DNA of 41,102 bases from Desulfuromonadaceae bacterium (GTDB taxonomy: Bacteria > Desulfobacterota > Desulfuromonadia > Geobacterales > Pseudopelobacteraceae): NCBI GenBank assembly GCA_028683435.1, contig JAQUIG010000024.1:1-41102 (forward strand), in the 5' to 3' direction. Of this stretch, positions 9,029 to 17,721 are shown in pieces (within the stretch, counting starts at the first letter, position 1; each line of letters starts with the position of its first letter). The notes below the pieces were generated by a model, which had not been told where the DNA came from, made no database searches, and was given only the letters and a program-made list of their open reading frames with translations. The position numbers and the translations under genes are program-made.

Positions 9029-9222
9029 CAATTGCACCCGGATAATTTTAAGCTCGATTATTGCCATGCTGTTGATTCCGGAGACAAAAAGCTATCTAAA
9101 AGAAATATCCGAACCTATATATCCGGCTGTGCTGGATGTTTTTATTTTGTATGGTAGAGTTACAACTGTTGCTGCGGTTGTGAATAACTGATCCTTATCA
9201 AAGCCGTTAAAAGGAACATGCC

Positions 9223-10416
9223 ATGCCGAATGAAGAGTCCACCATCTCTCCGGAGGAACAAGAGAAACTTATCCATGCAAAACAGGAGTGGGCGCATACC
9301 TTTGATGCGGTCTCAGATCTGATTTTTATTGTCGATAACGATCTTAAGTTCCTTCGTGTTAACCGCGCCATGGCAGAGCATTGCGGCTGCAGACCCGAGG
9401 AGCTGGTGGGACGCAAATGTTTTGAGGTAATACATGGTACGAAATCTGCCCCTGACAACTGCCTGCATGCCAAAGTAATCGAACTCGGGAAACCTCAAAC
9501 AGCAGAGTTTATTGTGGAAAAACTCGGCGGAATTTTTGAAGTAACCATGTCCCCGATGTTCAATACTGATGGGCGGATAACTGCCACTGTCCATGTTGCG
9601 CGGGATATTACCGAAAAAAGACGCCATGAAGAACTGCTGGCCGCTCAGCAAAAACAGCTTGAAGAGATAAATAACACCCTCGAGAGTCGCATCACCGAAG
9701 CTGTAGCCGAACTGCGCAAAAAAGATGATATTCTCATTCAGCAGAGCCGACTGACCGCCATGGGTGAAATGATCAGCAATGTCGCCCACCAGTGGCGTCA
9801 ACCGCTCAACAATGTTGGCTTGATTGTACAGAACCTGCAGCTTGCCTTTAAGTCGAACGATCTATCGGTTGAGGAGCTGGACGAAGATATTGCGGAGATC
9901 ATGAAGGTACTTCAGCAAATTTCTGAGACCATCGATGACTTTCGCAATTTTTTCAGTTATGAGGAAAAACCGTGTTCGTTTATTGTCAATGAACTGGTCT
10001 CCCGCTCGCTTTCGTTCGTAGAACCGTCGTTGAAAAGGAAGGGGATCTTGATAGAACTCGATGAACAGCCTGACATAGTAGTGAGTGGGTATCCCAATGA
10101 ATACATGCAGGCATTTTTAAATGTCATGCTGAATGCGAGGGATGCGCTGCTGGGCCATCAGGTGAGCATGCCGCTGATCAGCATCCGCATCTCCGGCGAA
10201 AACGGGCGTTCGATAGCCACGGTTCGCGATAATGGCGGCGGCATCCGTGAAGATATTCTACCAAAGATATTTGATCCATACTTCACTACCAAGCATCAGA
10301 GCACGGGAGTCGGGCTCGGTCTGTATATGGCCAAGATGATTATCGAGAAAAAAATGCACGGCACCCTGACGGCCCGTAACGTGGACGGTGGGGCCGAATT
10401 CAGAATAGAAGTATAG
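9223..10416 (+). CDS. PAS-domain sensor histidine kinase
   Basis: 397 residues, no membrane segment, so cytoplasmic. A PAS domain occupies about 20-125 (FDAVSDLIFIVDNDLKFLRVN) and contains three cysteines (CGCRPEELVGRKCFEVIHG) in a pattern often found in PAS domains of Deltaproteobacteria. A coiled-coil linker runs from 130 to 175. The H-box NVAHQWRQPLNN puts the phosphorylated His at 189. The ATPase domain shows the N-box (NVMLNARDALL), G1 (DNGGGI) and G2 (GVGLGLYMAK). No response regulator is adjacent, so it is an orphan kinase whose partner must be elsewhere. The start has AAAGGAA upstream. Confidence 0.93.
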   Translation: MPNEESTISPEEQEKLIHAKQEWAHTFDAVSDLIFIVDNDLKFLRVNRAMAEHCGCRPEELVGRKCFEVIHGTKSAPDNCLHAKVIELGKPQTAEFIVEKLGGIFEVTMSPMFNTDGRITATVHVARDITEKRRHEELLAAQQKQLEEINNTLESRITEAVAELRKKDDILIQQSRLTAMGEMISNVAHQWRQPLNNVGLIVQNLQLAFKSNDLSVEELDEDIAEIMKVLQQISETIDDFRNFFSYEEKPCSFIVNELVSRSLSFVEPSLKRKGILIELDEQPDIVVSGYPNEYMQAFLNVMLNARDALLGHQVSMPLISIRISGENGRSIATVRDNGGGIREDILPKIFDPYFTTKHQSTGVGLGLYMAKMIIEKKMHGTLTARNVDGGAEFRIEV

Positions 10417-10664
10417 ATTTTACTGCTCTGGCGCAACATCGATACAATTGGAACAGTACGATCCTAAAACCGGCCCCCCACAAAAAACAAATGTTACAAA
10501 TCGAGCTCCCGGTAAAAAATATTACTTTCCATAACCACCCGCTATCAAACAATTATTACTACGCCACGCTTAAATTATTAAACTGGCGGTTCACATCCTT
10601 TGCCCCACTATGGAATTTTAGTCTGTAACTATTTAAAATAACACGTTAAATTTAATAATAAATT
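10417..10664. other. AT-rich gene-free spacer
   Basis: No gene, hairpin terminator or repeat is evident between the kinase stop and the promoter-like site at 10665. The last 120 bases are very AT-rich. Confidence 0.5.
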
Positions 10665-10680
10665 TGGCACGCCTTATGTA
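10665..10680 (+). promoter_or_regulatory. Sigma-54-like promoter of STAS gene 1
   Basis: TGGCACGCCTTATGTA has a perfect -24 half and a degenerate -12 half (ATG in place of TTGC). It starts 60 bases before the ATG at 10725. A related site lies at the same kind of distance before the paralogous gene at 16120. Confidence 0.5.
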
Positions 10681-10724
10681 AAGCAACACCTGATTTAAAA
10701 AATAAATCAGACGGGGAGGTTTGC

Positions 10725-11048
10725 ATGACCATTAGGATGGCAGGTACAGTGGCACGCCTGGAGGGGGACTGGACCCTTACCGCAATTACTCGTAATCTTG
10801 ATTCACTGGCACTTTCTTTACAACAGCTGGAATCTGGAATTGGAAAAAAACTTCGAGTCGACTGCGGTCAGATGAAAGATGCAGACATAAGCGGTTTGCA
10901 ACTTCTCAACGTATGGATGCAGTGTGTCAGGTTCCGCGGCGTGGAGCCAACCCTGGTCAATGTGCCGGAAAAGCTGCGGCACGCCATGCAGGCCCTGGTA
11001 GGACATTGTTTTAAAGATACCTGCCCTGAAGCCGTAATGCTTGCCTGA
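10725..11048 (+). CDS. STAS-domain protein (anti-sigma factor antagonist-like), paralogue 1
   Basis: 107 residues forming one STAS domain. The conserved ADISGLQLLNVW segment carries the regulatory serine (Ser 56) that a partner anti-sigma or switch kinase would phosphorylate in SpoIIAA-type proteins. GGGGAGG precedes the ATG. It is very similar to the protein at 16120 (shared RMAGTVA-LEGDW start and SGLQLLNVWM core). No RsbW-type kinase or PP2C phosphatase is encoded nearby, so the partner is unknown. It may instead be a chemoreceptor- or kinase-associated STAS module. Confidence 0.85.
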   Translation: MTIRMAGTVARLEGDWTLTAITRNLDSLALSLQQLESGIGKKLRVDCGQMKDADISGLQLLNVWMQCVRFRGVEPTLVNVPEKLRHAMQALVGHCFKDTCPEAVMLA

Positions 11049-11124
11049 CCCCCGATAAGCAGGTTGTTATGGCAGAGACAATGCCTGATCACTAAAAATC
11101 ACAAATAAACAAGGAGCATACAGG

Positions 11125-11304
11125 ATGAAATTCACCGAAATCAAGGAAATCGCCAGGCAGCACAATCTGAAGGTCGGAAAAACAACCAAAAGTCAACTGG
11201 TTCGGTCTATCCAGCAGGCTGAGGGAAACCAGCAGTGCTTTGGCAATAACCTTTCTGCGGAATGTGGACAGTTTTCCTGCGCATGGCGCGAAGATTGTGT
11301 CTGA
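11125..11304 (+). CDS. Small SAP-domain-like protein with C-terminal cysteine cluster
   Basis: 59 residues, ATG after AAGGAGCATACAGG. The first 35 residues (MKFTEIKEIARQHNLKVG, then TKSQLVRSIQQAEG) form the two-helix SAP / Rho-N-like pattern, usually nucleic-acid binding. The last 22 hold four cysteines in CFG-x7-C-x4-C-x6-C spacing, suggesting a metal site or redox role. Similar SAP-plus-Cys small proteins are, from memory, widespread in Geobacter. The stop codon is directly followed by the ATG of the next gene, so the two are probably translated together. Confidence 0.75.
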   Translation: MKFTEIKEIARQHNLKVGKTTKSQLVRSIQQAEGNQQCFGNNLSAECGQFSCAWREDCV

Positions 11305-11670
11305 ATGATTAACCATAAAAAAATTATTTCTCTGTTGCTGTTCATAGTGGCCTGCAGATCAGCTGATTCCATGGCTGCCGGGCAGAATATCAATTGCAGC
11401 AGTATTCAGCATATGCAGAGTGAAAGCAGGCAGTTTAAGATCTGCCTCGACCGGCAAAATAGTTTGCAGACGGAAAAACGGTTGCAGTTGCCACTATTAT
11501 CCGAAGGTGTCGGCAGTGAAGAAGAGTTGATTTGTAAGCTGCTGGAAGAAATAGTAAAAAACGAAACAGAGCGCCAAAAAAGTCAGGATAGACAGGCTGA
11601 TATTCTGGAGAAGCTGCTTTTGGAATCAACAATTTCAGAAGCAGCTTCTATCATTTCAGAGCCACAGTAA
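11305..11670 (+). CDS. Small secreted protein of unknown function
   Basis: 121 residues, starting immediately after the preceding TGA. An N-terminal signal sequence (KKIISLLLFIVACRSADSMAAG) predicts export to the periplasm. The mature part has two cysteines (near 30 and 47) and a charged, helical, probably coiled-coil C-terminal half rich in Glu, Lys and Gln. No family is recognised. Linkage to the SAP-like gene by a zero-base gap suggests co-expression. Confidence 0.6.
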   Translation: MINHKKIISLLLFIVACRSADSMAAGQNINCSSIQHMQSESRQFKICLDRQNSLQTEKRLQLPLLSEGVGSEEELICKLLEEIVKNETERQKSQDRQADILEKLLLESTISEAASIISEPQ

Positions 11671-11721
11671 AAAACCTCCGCCAGTGATGAGGGTACTTAT
11701 GAATGAAAGCCGGGTTTAAAT

Positions 11722-14700
11722 ATGACCACACAGAGCAAGGTTTCTGACTACTTCCGCCATGTCATCCCGATTTCCTTCCGACAGTGGCGCTCCCTCGGAT
11801 TGGGAGATCTTTCACGCCACATGGGTGAACGGCGACTCCCTCCGGTAATCTTTTTTCGTCAACTGGCTTTATCGCTTAACAGTGCTCATCCCGCCGGTGC
11901 TCCGACGGTATACGCGGCACACCTGAATCTCTTTGCCATCCTGCAGTCAGTGTATCGTTACATGATCGATGTCCTTGCTGAACACGCTGCCTTTGGCGTG
12001 CTTGAAGAGGCGGTGCATCGCGCCGGCTTTGATCCGGCAGGTGGCGAAGCCATGTTGTCTGCAGGGCGATTCGTGGAACTGTTCCCGCCTGCTGAAGTAA
12101 TCTCCGGCGAAGTGTCTGCCGACGCCTGGCTGAAGGGAGACTCCCGGATGCGTGAGGTGCTGCGGGAGATGCTGCTTCTGCATGCTGCCGCTGAAAATCC
12201 GGCCGTTGAGAGTTTTCGCGATATAATAGATGATAGTGAGTTAGCAGAGTCGTCATCATATAAGGACATTGCCGCAAAAACCCACGATGCACTGACTGAG
12301 AAACCGTTCGTAGCGCAGCTTGGAATCTCGCTTGGTGAGGCGCTCCGGGCTCCGGTCCGGGCGGCACCGGATTCGCTGGCAGAGCAGGTGCGTTTCGTAC
12401 GTGACAGATGGGGTGCCGTTCTGACTCCCGAACTACTTGCAGAACTGACAACAGCACTTGATATTCTGCTTGAAGAGGAACGCGAGCGGGGGTGGGGTGG
12501 CGAACCGGGACCGCCACCGGTGCTGGAATTCAAGCGAGGCGGAGGAATGGGTCCTGGCCGCGGCGATTCAATTTTCGCCGGGTTTGATTATCCCGAATAC
12601 GAACGATTTTCTCAGGATGCCGACTGGATGTCCAATGTCGTTCTGATGTCAAAGATGGTCTATGTCTGGCTCGACCAGCTAAGCCGCATTCATGGATATC
12701 CCATCACCCGTCTTGACCAGATTCCCGATGCCGAGCTTGACCGTCTCGCATCCTGGGGCTTTTCGGGACTCTGGCTGATCGGCCTCTGGGAACGCTCACC
12801 CGCTTCACAGCGAATCAAGCAGATCTGTGGGAATCCTGATGCCATCGCCTCGGCCTATTCCCTGTACGATTATGAGGTCGCCGACGATCTGGGAGGGTGG
12901 GATGCACTTTCCAACCTGCGGGAGCGAACCGCCAGGCGCGGTATCCGTCTGGCCAGCGACATGGTCCCTAACCATACCGGCATCTATTCGCGCTGGGTGA
13001 TACAGCACCCGGAGTGGTTTGTTCAGACCGACTACCCACCCTTTCCGACGTACCAATTTAATGGCGAAGATCTGTCCCGCGATTGCAATGCCTGCATTCA
13101 GATAGAGGACGGCTACTGGAGCAAAAATGATGCTGCCGTAGTCTTCAAACATTATGACCGGCGTGATGGGCGTACCCGTTACATCTACCATGGCAACGAC
13201 GGCACCAGCATTCCCTGGAATGACACCGCGCAGCTCAACTATCTGATCCCCGAAGTCCGTGAAGCGGTCATTCAGACCATTCTGCATGTAGCCCGCAATT
13301 TCCCGATCATCCGCTTCGACGCCGCTATGACCCTGGCAAAAAAACATTACCAGCGGCTCTGGTTCCCGTTGCGCGGCCACGGGGGCGGCATTCCGTCACG
13401 TGCCGAGCACGGCATGAGCAAAGAGGAGTTTGATGCTGTCTTCCCGGTCGAGTTCTGGCGCGAGGTAGTGGATCGTGTCGCCGAGGAGGCTCCCGGCACA
13501 TTGCTGCTGGCGGAGGCCTTCTGGATGATGGAGGGGTATTTTGTCCGGACGCTGGGGATGCACCGGGTCTATAACAGCGCCTTCATGAATATGCTCAAGA
13601 CAGAAGATAATCACAAATATCGCCATACAATTAAAAATGTACTGGAGTTCAACCCCGAGGTACTCAAACGGTTTGTCAACTTTATGAACAATCCGGATGA
13701 GAAGACGGCCGTGGCGCAGTTCGGCTCGCAGGACAAATACTTCGGTGCCTGCGTACTGCTTGCCACCATGCCGGGACTGCCGATGTTCGGCCATGGCCAG
13801 ATCGAGGGGTTCCATGAAAAGTACGGCATGGAGTACAAACGTGCCTATTGGGATGAACAGATTGACGAAGGTTTGGTGGGAGGGCACGAGTTATGGATTT
13901 TCCCGCTGCTGCGCCGCCGCTGGCTCTTTTCCGGCTCGCAAAATTTCATGCTCTACGACTTCTACGCCTGCGACTGTATCAACGAGAACGTTTTTGCCTA
14001 TTCCAATCGGGCTGGAGAACATCGGTCACTGGTTTTATACCACAACAGCTTTTCTACCGCTGCCGGATGGATCAGGGAGTCGTCCGGATTTGCCGTAAAA
14101 AACGACAACGGTGAGCCAGAAATTCGCCGGACAACGCTGGGGGTCTCCCTGGGTCTGAAAGATGAAGAGGGTGTTTATTGTGCTTTTCGCAATCACATCA
14201 CGGGGTTGTCATATCTGCGCAACAGTCGCGAACTGTATGAATATGGACTCTACGCCGAGCTGAAAGAATACCAGTTTTATGTTTTTGTGGATTTTATTGA
14301 AATCCATGACGATAGCGAGGGAAACTGGAGTCGGCTCTGTTCGGCGCTGGAAGGCAGGGGTGTGGACTGCCTGAAGGATGAGCTGAAACAACTGAAATAT
14401 GGGACATTGAATGACACTTTTAAGACAGCGATAAAGGTGATGCAGGGTGTGATGGGGGTCATGATTGATGCCCCTGCGGTCGATGCTGCTGCGATCGATT
14501 GTACTGCTGTGACAGCGGCCTCGCGCGATTTTTTGATCGAGTTGCAGAGGTTGGCCGATGCTGAGGAAAAGGTTCAGGCGGATACGCGTTTGCTTGACAA
14601 ACGGCTCAAGACGATTGGGTCACGGTTCAAGCGAGTTGCAGCGCTGTTAAAAATCAAGCCGGTTTCAAAAGACGCTCACGCCTTCCAAGCACGGTTAAAC

Positions 14701-15189
14701 GCTACTGCCGGTTCTGCCGACGGCAGCGGGTTGCTAGCGGCCTGGGTGTTGTTATCCGGCACGAAACCTGGCGTCATGGAGCAGTTTGGACTTGATTGCA
14801 CCTTGCGGCGGATGCTGGGTGTCGATGGTGCCCTGCACAGGATTAGACTTCTCTCTGCGATACTGGCTCTCCCGGAAATATCAGCACTGCCGACGCACAT
14901 TTTTTCTGCTTCAGCTTGCCGGGAGTTTCTGGATGTTCATGAAAGCAGAGGCACAGAGTGGTTTAACAAAGAGCGTTTTGAGGAACTGGGGGAGTGGCTG
15001 GCGATGCTCAGTCTGATAGCTTCGGCTTCACGTGCGGAATCTGCCGCCTCTGTTTCGGCAGCGATGGTCAAGGCTGAAAATATGCTGAACTATGCCAATG
15101 AACTTGCTGCCCATGCCGGGTATCGTACCGGTCTGTACCAACGGATGTTGCTGATATCCAAACATGAATTATCATTAGATTGCGCATGA
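11722..15189 (+). CDS. Large GH13 alpha-amylase-family enzyme with extended N- and C-terminal regions
   Basis: 1155 residues, about twice a usual amylase. No signal peptide, so probably cytoplasmic. Residues 1-300 are helical with no recognised domain. The GH13 barrel follows: region I SDMVPNHTG (about 408-417), region II IIRFDAAMT with nucleophile Asp 533, region III LLLAEAFW with acid/base Glu 598, and region IV FMNNPDE with Asp 659. All three catalytic carboxylates are present. NNPDE in place of the usual NHD recalls GlgE-like and other atypical GH13 members. Residues 850-1155 form another helical region with no recognised family. Likely role: processing or transfer on storage alpha-glucan. 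Hydrolase versus transferase cannot be decided. The ribosome site is poor. Confidence 0.85.
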   Translation: MTTQSKVSDYFRHVIPISFRQWRSLGLGDLSRHMGERRLPPVIFFRQLALSLNSAHPAGAPTVYAAHLNLFAILQSVYRYMIDVLAEHAAFGVLEEAVHRAGFDPAGGEAMLSAGRFVELFPPAEVISGEVSADAWLKGDSRMREVLREMLLLHAAAENPAVESFRDIIDDSELAESSSYKDIAAKTHDALTEKPFVAQLGISLGEALRAPVRAAPDSLAEQVRFVRDRWGAVLTPELLAELTTALDILLEEERERGWGGEPGPPPVLEFKRGGGMGPGRGDSIFAGFDYPEYERFSQDADWMSNVVLMSKMVYVWLDQLSRIHGYPITRLDQIPDAELDRLASWGFSGLWLIGLWERSPASQRIKQICGNPDAIASAYSLYDYEVADDLGGWDALSNLRERTARRGIRLASDMVPNHTGIYSRWVIQHPEWFVQTDYPPFPTYQFNGEDLSRDCNACIQIEDGYWSKNDAAVVFKHYDRRDGRTRYIYHGNDGTSIPWNDTAQLNYLIPEVREAVIQTILHVARNFPIIRFDAAMTLAKKHYQRLWFPLRGHGGGIPSRAEHGMSKEEFDAVFPVEFWREVVDRVAEEAPGTLLLAEAFWMMEGYFVRTLGMHRVYNSAFMNMLKTEDNHKYRHTIKNVLEFNPEVLKRFVNFMNNPDEKTAVAQFGSQDKYFGACVLLATMPGLPMFGHGQIEGFHEKYGMEYKRAYWDEQIDEGLVGGHELWIFPLLRRRWLFSGSQNFMLYDFYACDCINENVFAYSNRAGEHRSLVLYHNSFSTAAGWIRESSGFAVKNDNGEPEIRRTTLGVSLGLKDEEGVYCAFRNHITGLSYLRNSRELYEYGLYAELKEYQFYVFVDFIEIHDDSEGNWSRLCSALEGRGVDCLKDELKQLKYGTLNDTFKTAIKVMQGVMGVMIDAPAVDAAAIDCTAVTAASRDFLIELQRLADAEEKVQADTRLLDKRLKTIGSRFKRVAALLKIKPVSKDAHAFQARLNATAGSADGSGLLAAWVLLSGTKPGVMEQFGLDCTLRRMLGVDGALHRIRLLSAILALPEISALPTHIFSASACREFLDVHESRGTEWFNKERFEELGEWLAMLSLIASASRAESAASVSAAMVKAENMLNYANELAAHAGYRTGLYQRMLLISKHELSLDCA

Positions 15190-15225
15190 TGCTGCGCACA
15201 AACCACTTCTATACACAGGAGCGTT

Positions 15226-15840
15226 ATGACTCACGATACTATTTCAAGGGTACTTGACAGATACTACCATCCGCTTATGACAGCCCTGTTTGGGGTATCC
15301 TCTGTTGTCCTGGCTGCGGCTGCAGGTTCGTTGGCTGGATTAGAGGCAAACATAAACAGCGGTACAGAAAAAGTAAGGACAGTAAAATATTCCGACGTAT
15401 TTGACATCGTCCATGAACAGCGGGTGAAATTCGCTGCAGTCCATGGGGTCGCAGATCCGGCCGCGCTTGTTGCGGCGGTCAGGCATAGTGCTATGGCAAA
15501 CCTGCTGATCAGTGTTGCCATTGAGGAAAGTCGTGGTGATCCGGTTGCGGTAGGTTCGGCCGGGGAACAGGGAGCCTGGCAGGTAATTGCTTCGGACTGG
15601 GGGTCAGTGCCAAAAGATATGATTGGGCAGGCAATCCAGGCAGAAAGAATCATCCGTGCCCTTCTGGCCGATGCCAACGGGGATAAGAGAAAGGCACTGG
15701 CACGGTACAATGGCGGCCCTACACCTCCCGGCAAGAGTTATCGGTATGCGGAAAGAATACTAAAAAGGGCGAGGCACCTGCAAGTTGCAGTCAATTACCT
15801 CCCGCCGAAAGAATATAGATTGAGAACTGCCGCTCTGTAA
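15226..15840 (+). CDS. Lytic transglycosylase-like (SLT domain) protein
   Basis: 204 residues with AGGAG before the ATG. A hydrophobic stretch at about 19-40 may be a membrane anchor or uncleaved signal. The SLT fold follows: SVAIEESRGDP with the probable catalytic Glu 101 of the ES motif, GEQGAWQV, and the ALARYNGG segment typical of the family. Such enzymes cleave peptidoglycan glycan strands with 1,6-anhydro bond formation in the periplasm. It lies 36 bases after the amylase gene and is probably in the same transcript. Confidence 0.82.
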   Translation: MTHDTISRVLDRYYHPLMTALFGVSSVVLAAAAGSLAGLEANINSGTEKVRTVKYSDVFDIVHEQRVKFAAVHGVADPAALVAAVRHSAMANLLISVAIEESRGDPVAVGSAGEQGAWQVIASDWGSVPKDMIGQAIQAERIIRALLADANGDKRKALARYNGGPTPPGKSYRYAERILKRARHLQVAVNYLPPKEYRLRTAAL

Positions 15841-16043
15841 GGGGGTGGTTGCGGAAATATTCAATGATGTAACAAACAGTGCTGCCGATAAAAAAGTAAC
15901 GCACTTGCAAATATGTAATTTATTAACCAGTTACCAGCATATGCTATCTCTGATTCACTCGGGTGCACTACTTATTGAACCGCCTTCATCCGACACAACA
16001 ATCTTAAGTGTCCGATATTAAATGATAATTATCAGGTAATATT

Positions 16044-16059
16044 TGGCATGAGATGTGAA
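16044..16059 (+). promoter_or_regulatory. Sigma-54-like promoter of STAS gene 2
   Basis: TGGCATGAGATGTGAA has a -24 half of TGGCATG and a weak -12 half. It lies 61 bases from the -24 end to the ATG at 16120, nearly the spacing seen for the paralogue at 10725. The rest of the 15841-16119 spacer shows no gene. Confidence 0.4.
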
Positions 16060-16119
16060 AACACCATGCTGATGTACTTATTTCTAAAATCGGGCTAACT
16101 GGTGAAAATGGAGGCATAT

Positions 16120-16422
16120 ATGACCGTTCGCATGGCAGGTACGGTGGCTCATCTGGAGGGGGACTGGACCATGACTGGAGTGGCAGACAATATCGATTCG
16201 CTGGTGTTGTCTCTTAACAAGATTGAATCTCAAGGGGGAAAAAGTCTCCTGATAAACTGTGAGCAGATTGATGAGACAGATACAAGCGGCTTGCAGCTCC
16301 TGAACGTCTGGATGGAATGCGCCAGACTCCGGGGTATTGAACCGAAACTGGTGAATGTGAACAATGATATGCGGCGAGCAATAAAAGAGCTCGGTTTTAG
16401 TAACAGCTTTTCAGATACATAA
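16120..16422 (+). CDS. STAS-domain protein, paralogue 2
   Basis: 100 residues. The ATG at 16120 is chosen over the GTG at 16102 because GGAGG lies just ahead of it and the protein then aligns from residue 1 with the STAS protein at 10725. The regulatory serine is Ser 56 in TDTSGLQLLNVWM. Its C-terminus is shorter and lacks the cysteines of paralogue 1. Family role: switch protein in a partner-kinase phosphorylation cycle. The partner is unknown. Confidence 0.85.
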   Translation: MTVRMAGTVAHLEGDWTMTGVADNIDSLVLSLNKIESQGGKSLLINCEQIDETDTSGLQLLNVWMECARLRGIEPKLVNVNNDMRRAIKELGFSNSFSDT

Positions 16423-16446
16423 AGATCCTGTTGGAGAAATACCGCT

Positions 16447-17457
16447 ATGAAACACGAAATTACAGGAGATAGTCAACACCGTCAAACGCGCCTGCGTCTG
16501 CAGTCGGAGAAGTTTTCCGCTCTTTTGGGGGCTGAGTCAGCACCTGCGCATCAGGAGGAGATGCAAACTATCACCACAGCTGTCGATAATCTCCTTAAAT
16601 GCACTGGATTCCAGGGCCGCGCCCGCCGCAATTGCTTCGACTATCGGTTGGAGAAAAATGAAGTATATCTGCCGGGACTGCCACCCGCCTTCGATGGTTA
16701 TACTATCTTGCACCTTTCCGATCTGCACGCCGATGGACTCGTCGATGAGGGGGAAGGCATCATGCGGATTGTCGAAACTGTACCGTGTGACCTCGCGGTG
16801 ATGACCGGTGACTTCAGCTCCGAAGAAGCCGGTGCTCATTACGAGCCATGCCTTGAGGCACTTGCGCCGATCGTCCGCTCCATTTCGGCCCAGGATGGGA
16901 TCTTCGGGGTTCTGGGCAATCACGATCTTTGGGAAATGGTACCGGAACTGGGGCGGATCGGTGTGCAGGTGCTGCTGAATGAAGCGGCTCAGTTGCGCCG
17001 CGGTACAGCGGATATCGTACTGGCCGGCGTTGACGACCCGCATTACTATAAATGCCATGATCTGAAAAAGGCTCTTGCGGCGGTGGCTCCTGATCAGGTT
17101 GTCATTTTGCTGTCACATTCCCCGGAGATCGCAGCAGAAGCGTCAAGGTACGGAGTTGATTTCTACCTGTGTGGGCACACCCATGGTGGCCAGATCTGCC
17201 TGCCGGGAGGAATAGCGCTGTTTGCCAATACCTCCTGCATTCGCAGCTATGTGTCCGGGAGCTGGAAATGCGGCACCATGCAGGGGTACACCAGCAGGGG
17301 AACAGGGTTCTCGCTGGCAGCGGCCCGTTTGTTCTGTCCGCCGGAGATAACGCTGCATACGCTTCACACCGGCAGTTTGCCGTGCGACTTCTACGGAGTG
17401 ATTGAGGAAAATATTGGAAAATTGTTCAACATGACGGGGCATGCCGTATATGCGTAA
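16447..17457 (+). CDS. Calcineurin-like metallophosphoesterase (YkuE/YaeI type)
   Basis: 336 residues with all dinuclear metal motifs: [27 protein letters not shown] and CGHTHGGQ. The N-terminal 75 residues are a charged, family-specific extension without a signal peptide or transmembrane helix, unlike many YkuE-type proteins that are membrane bound. Family members hydrolyse phosphodiester or pyrophosphate bonds, some in lipid A precursor or phospholipid metabolism. The substrate here is unknown. It begins 24 bases after the STAS gene and is followed closely by the cold-shock gene. Confidence 0.9.
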   Translation: MKHEITGDSQHRQTRLRLQSEKFSALLGAESAPAHQEEMQTITTAVDNLLKCTGFQGRARRNCFDYRLEKNEVYLPGLPPAFDGYTILHLSDLHADGLVDEGEGIMRIVETVPCDLAVMTGDFSSEEAGAHYEPCLEALAPIVRSISAQDGIFGVLGNHDLWEMVPELGRIGVQVLLNEAAQLRRGTADIVLAGVDDPHYYKCHDLKKALAAVAPDQVVILLSHSPEIAAEASRYGVDFYLCGHTHGGQICLPGGIALFANTSCIRSYVSGSWKCGTMQGYTSRGTGFSLAAARLFCPPEITLHTLHTGSLPCDFYGVIEENIGKLFNMTGHAVYA

Positions 17458-17480
17458 ACGACACTAAAAGGAGAATACAA

Positions 17481-17684
17481 ATGGCAAAAGGGACGGTTAA
17501 ATGGTTCAACGACAGCAAGGGATTCGGATTTATTGAGCAGGAAGATGGCAGTGCTGATGTATTCGTCCACTTCTCCGCGATTGCCGGTGACGGCTTTAAG
17601 ACACTTGTCGAGGGCGACAAGGTTACGTACAACGTTGTCAAGGGGCCGAAAGGTCTTCAGGCTGAAAACGTGCAGCGGGTTTAA
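17481..17684 (+). CDS. Cold-shock-domain RNA chaperone
   Basis: 67 residues, full-length CspA family. RNP1 (KGFGFI) and RNP2 (VFVHF) motifs are intact, opening with the canonical [23 protein letters not shown] lies seven bases before the ATG. Cytoplasmic single-strand nucleic-acid-binding protein that melts mRNA structure. The 23-base spacing from the metallophosphoesterase gene suggests a shared transcript, though csp genes often have their own promoter. Confidence 0.97.
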   Translation: MAKGTVKWFNDSKGFGFIEQEDGSADVFVHFSAIAGDGFKTLVEGDKVTYNVVKGPKGLQAENVQRV

Positions 17685-17721
17685 CGGCATTCCGCTCTGT
17701 CGCCGCAGCAGGGGCTGACCC

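Noticed and set aside
8994-9191. Small plus-strand frame between the glycosidase and the kinase
   Set aside because: It begins inside the glycosidase gene in another frame, with no ribosome site or family resemblance.
12805-13887. Two long minus-strand open frames inside the amylase gene
   Set aside because: They overlap catalytic motifs I-III of the GH13 enzyme on the other strand and show no recognisable protein features.
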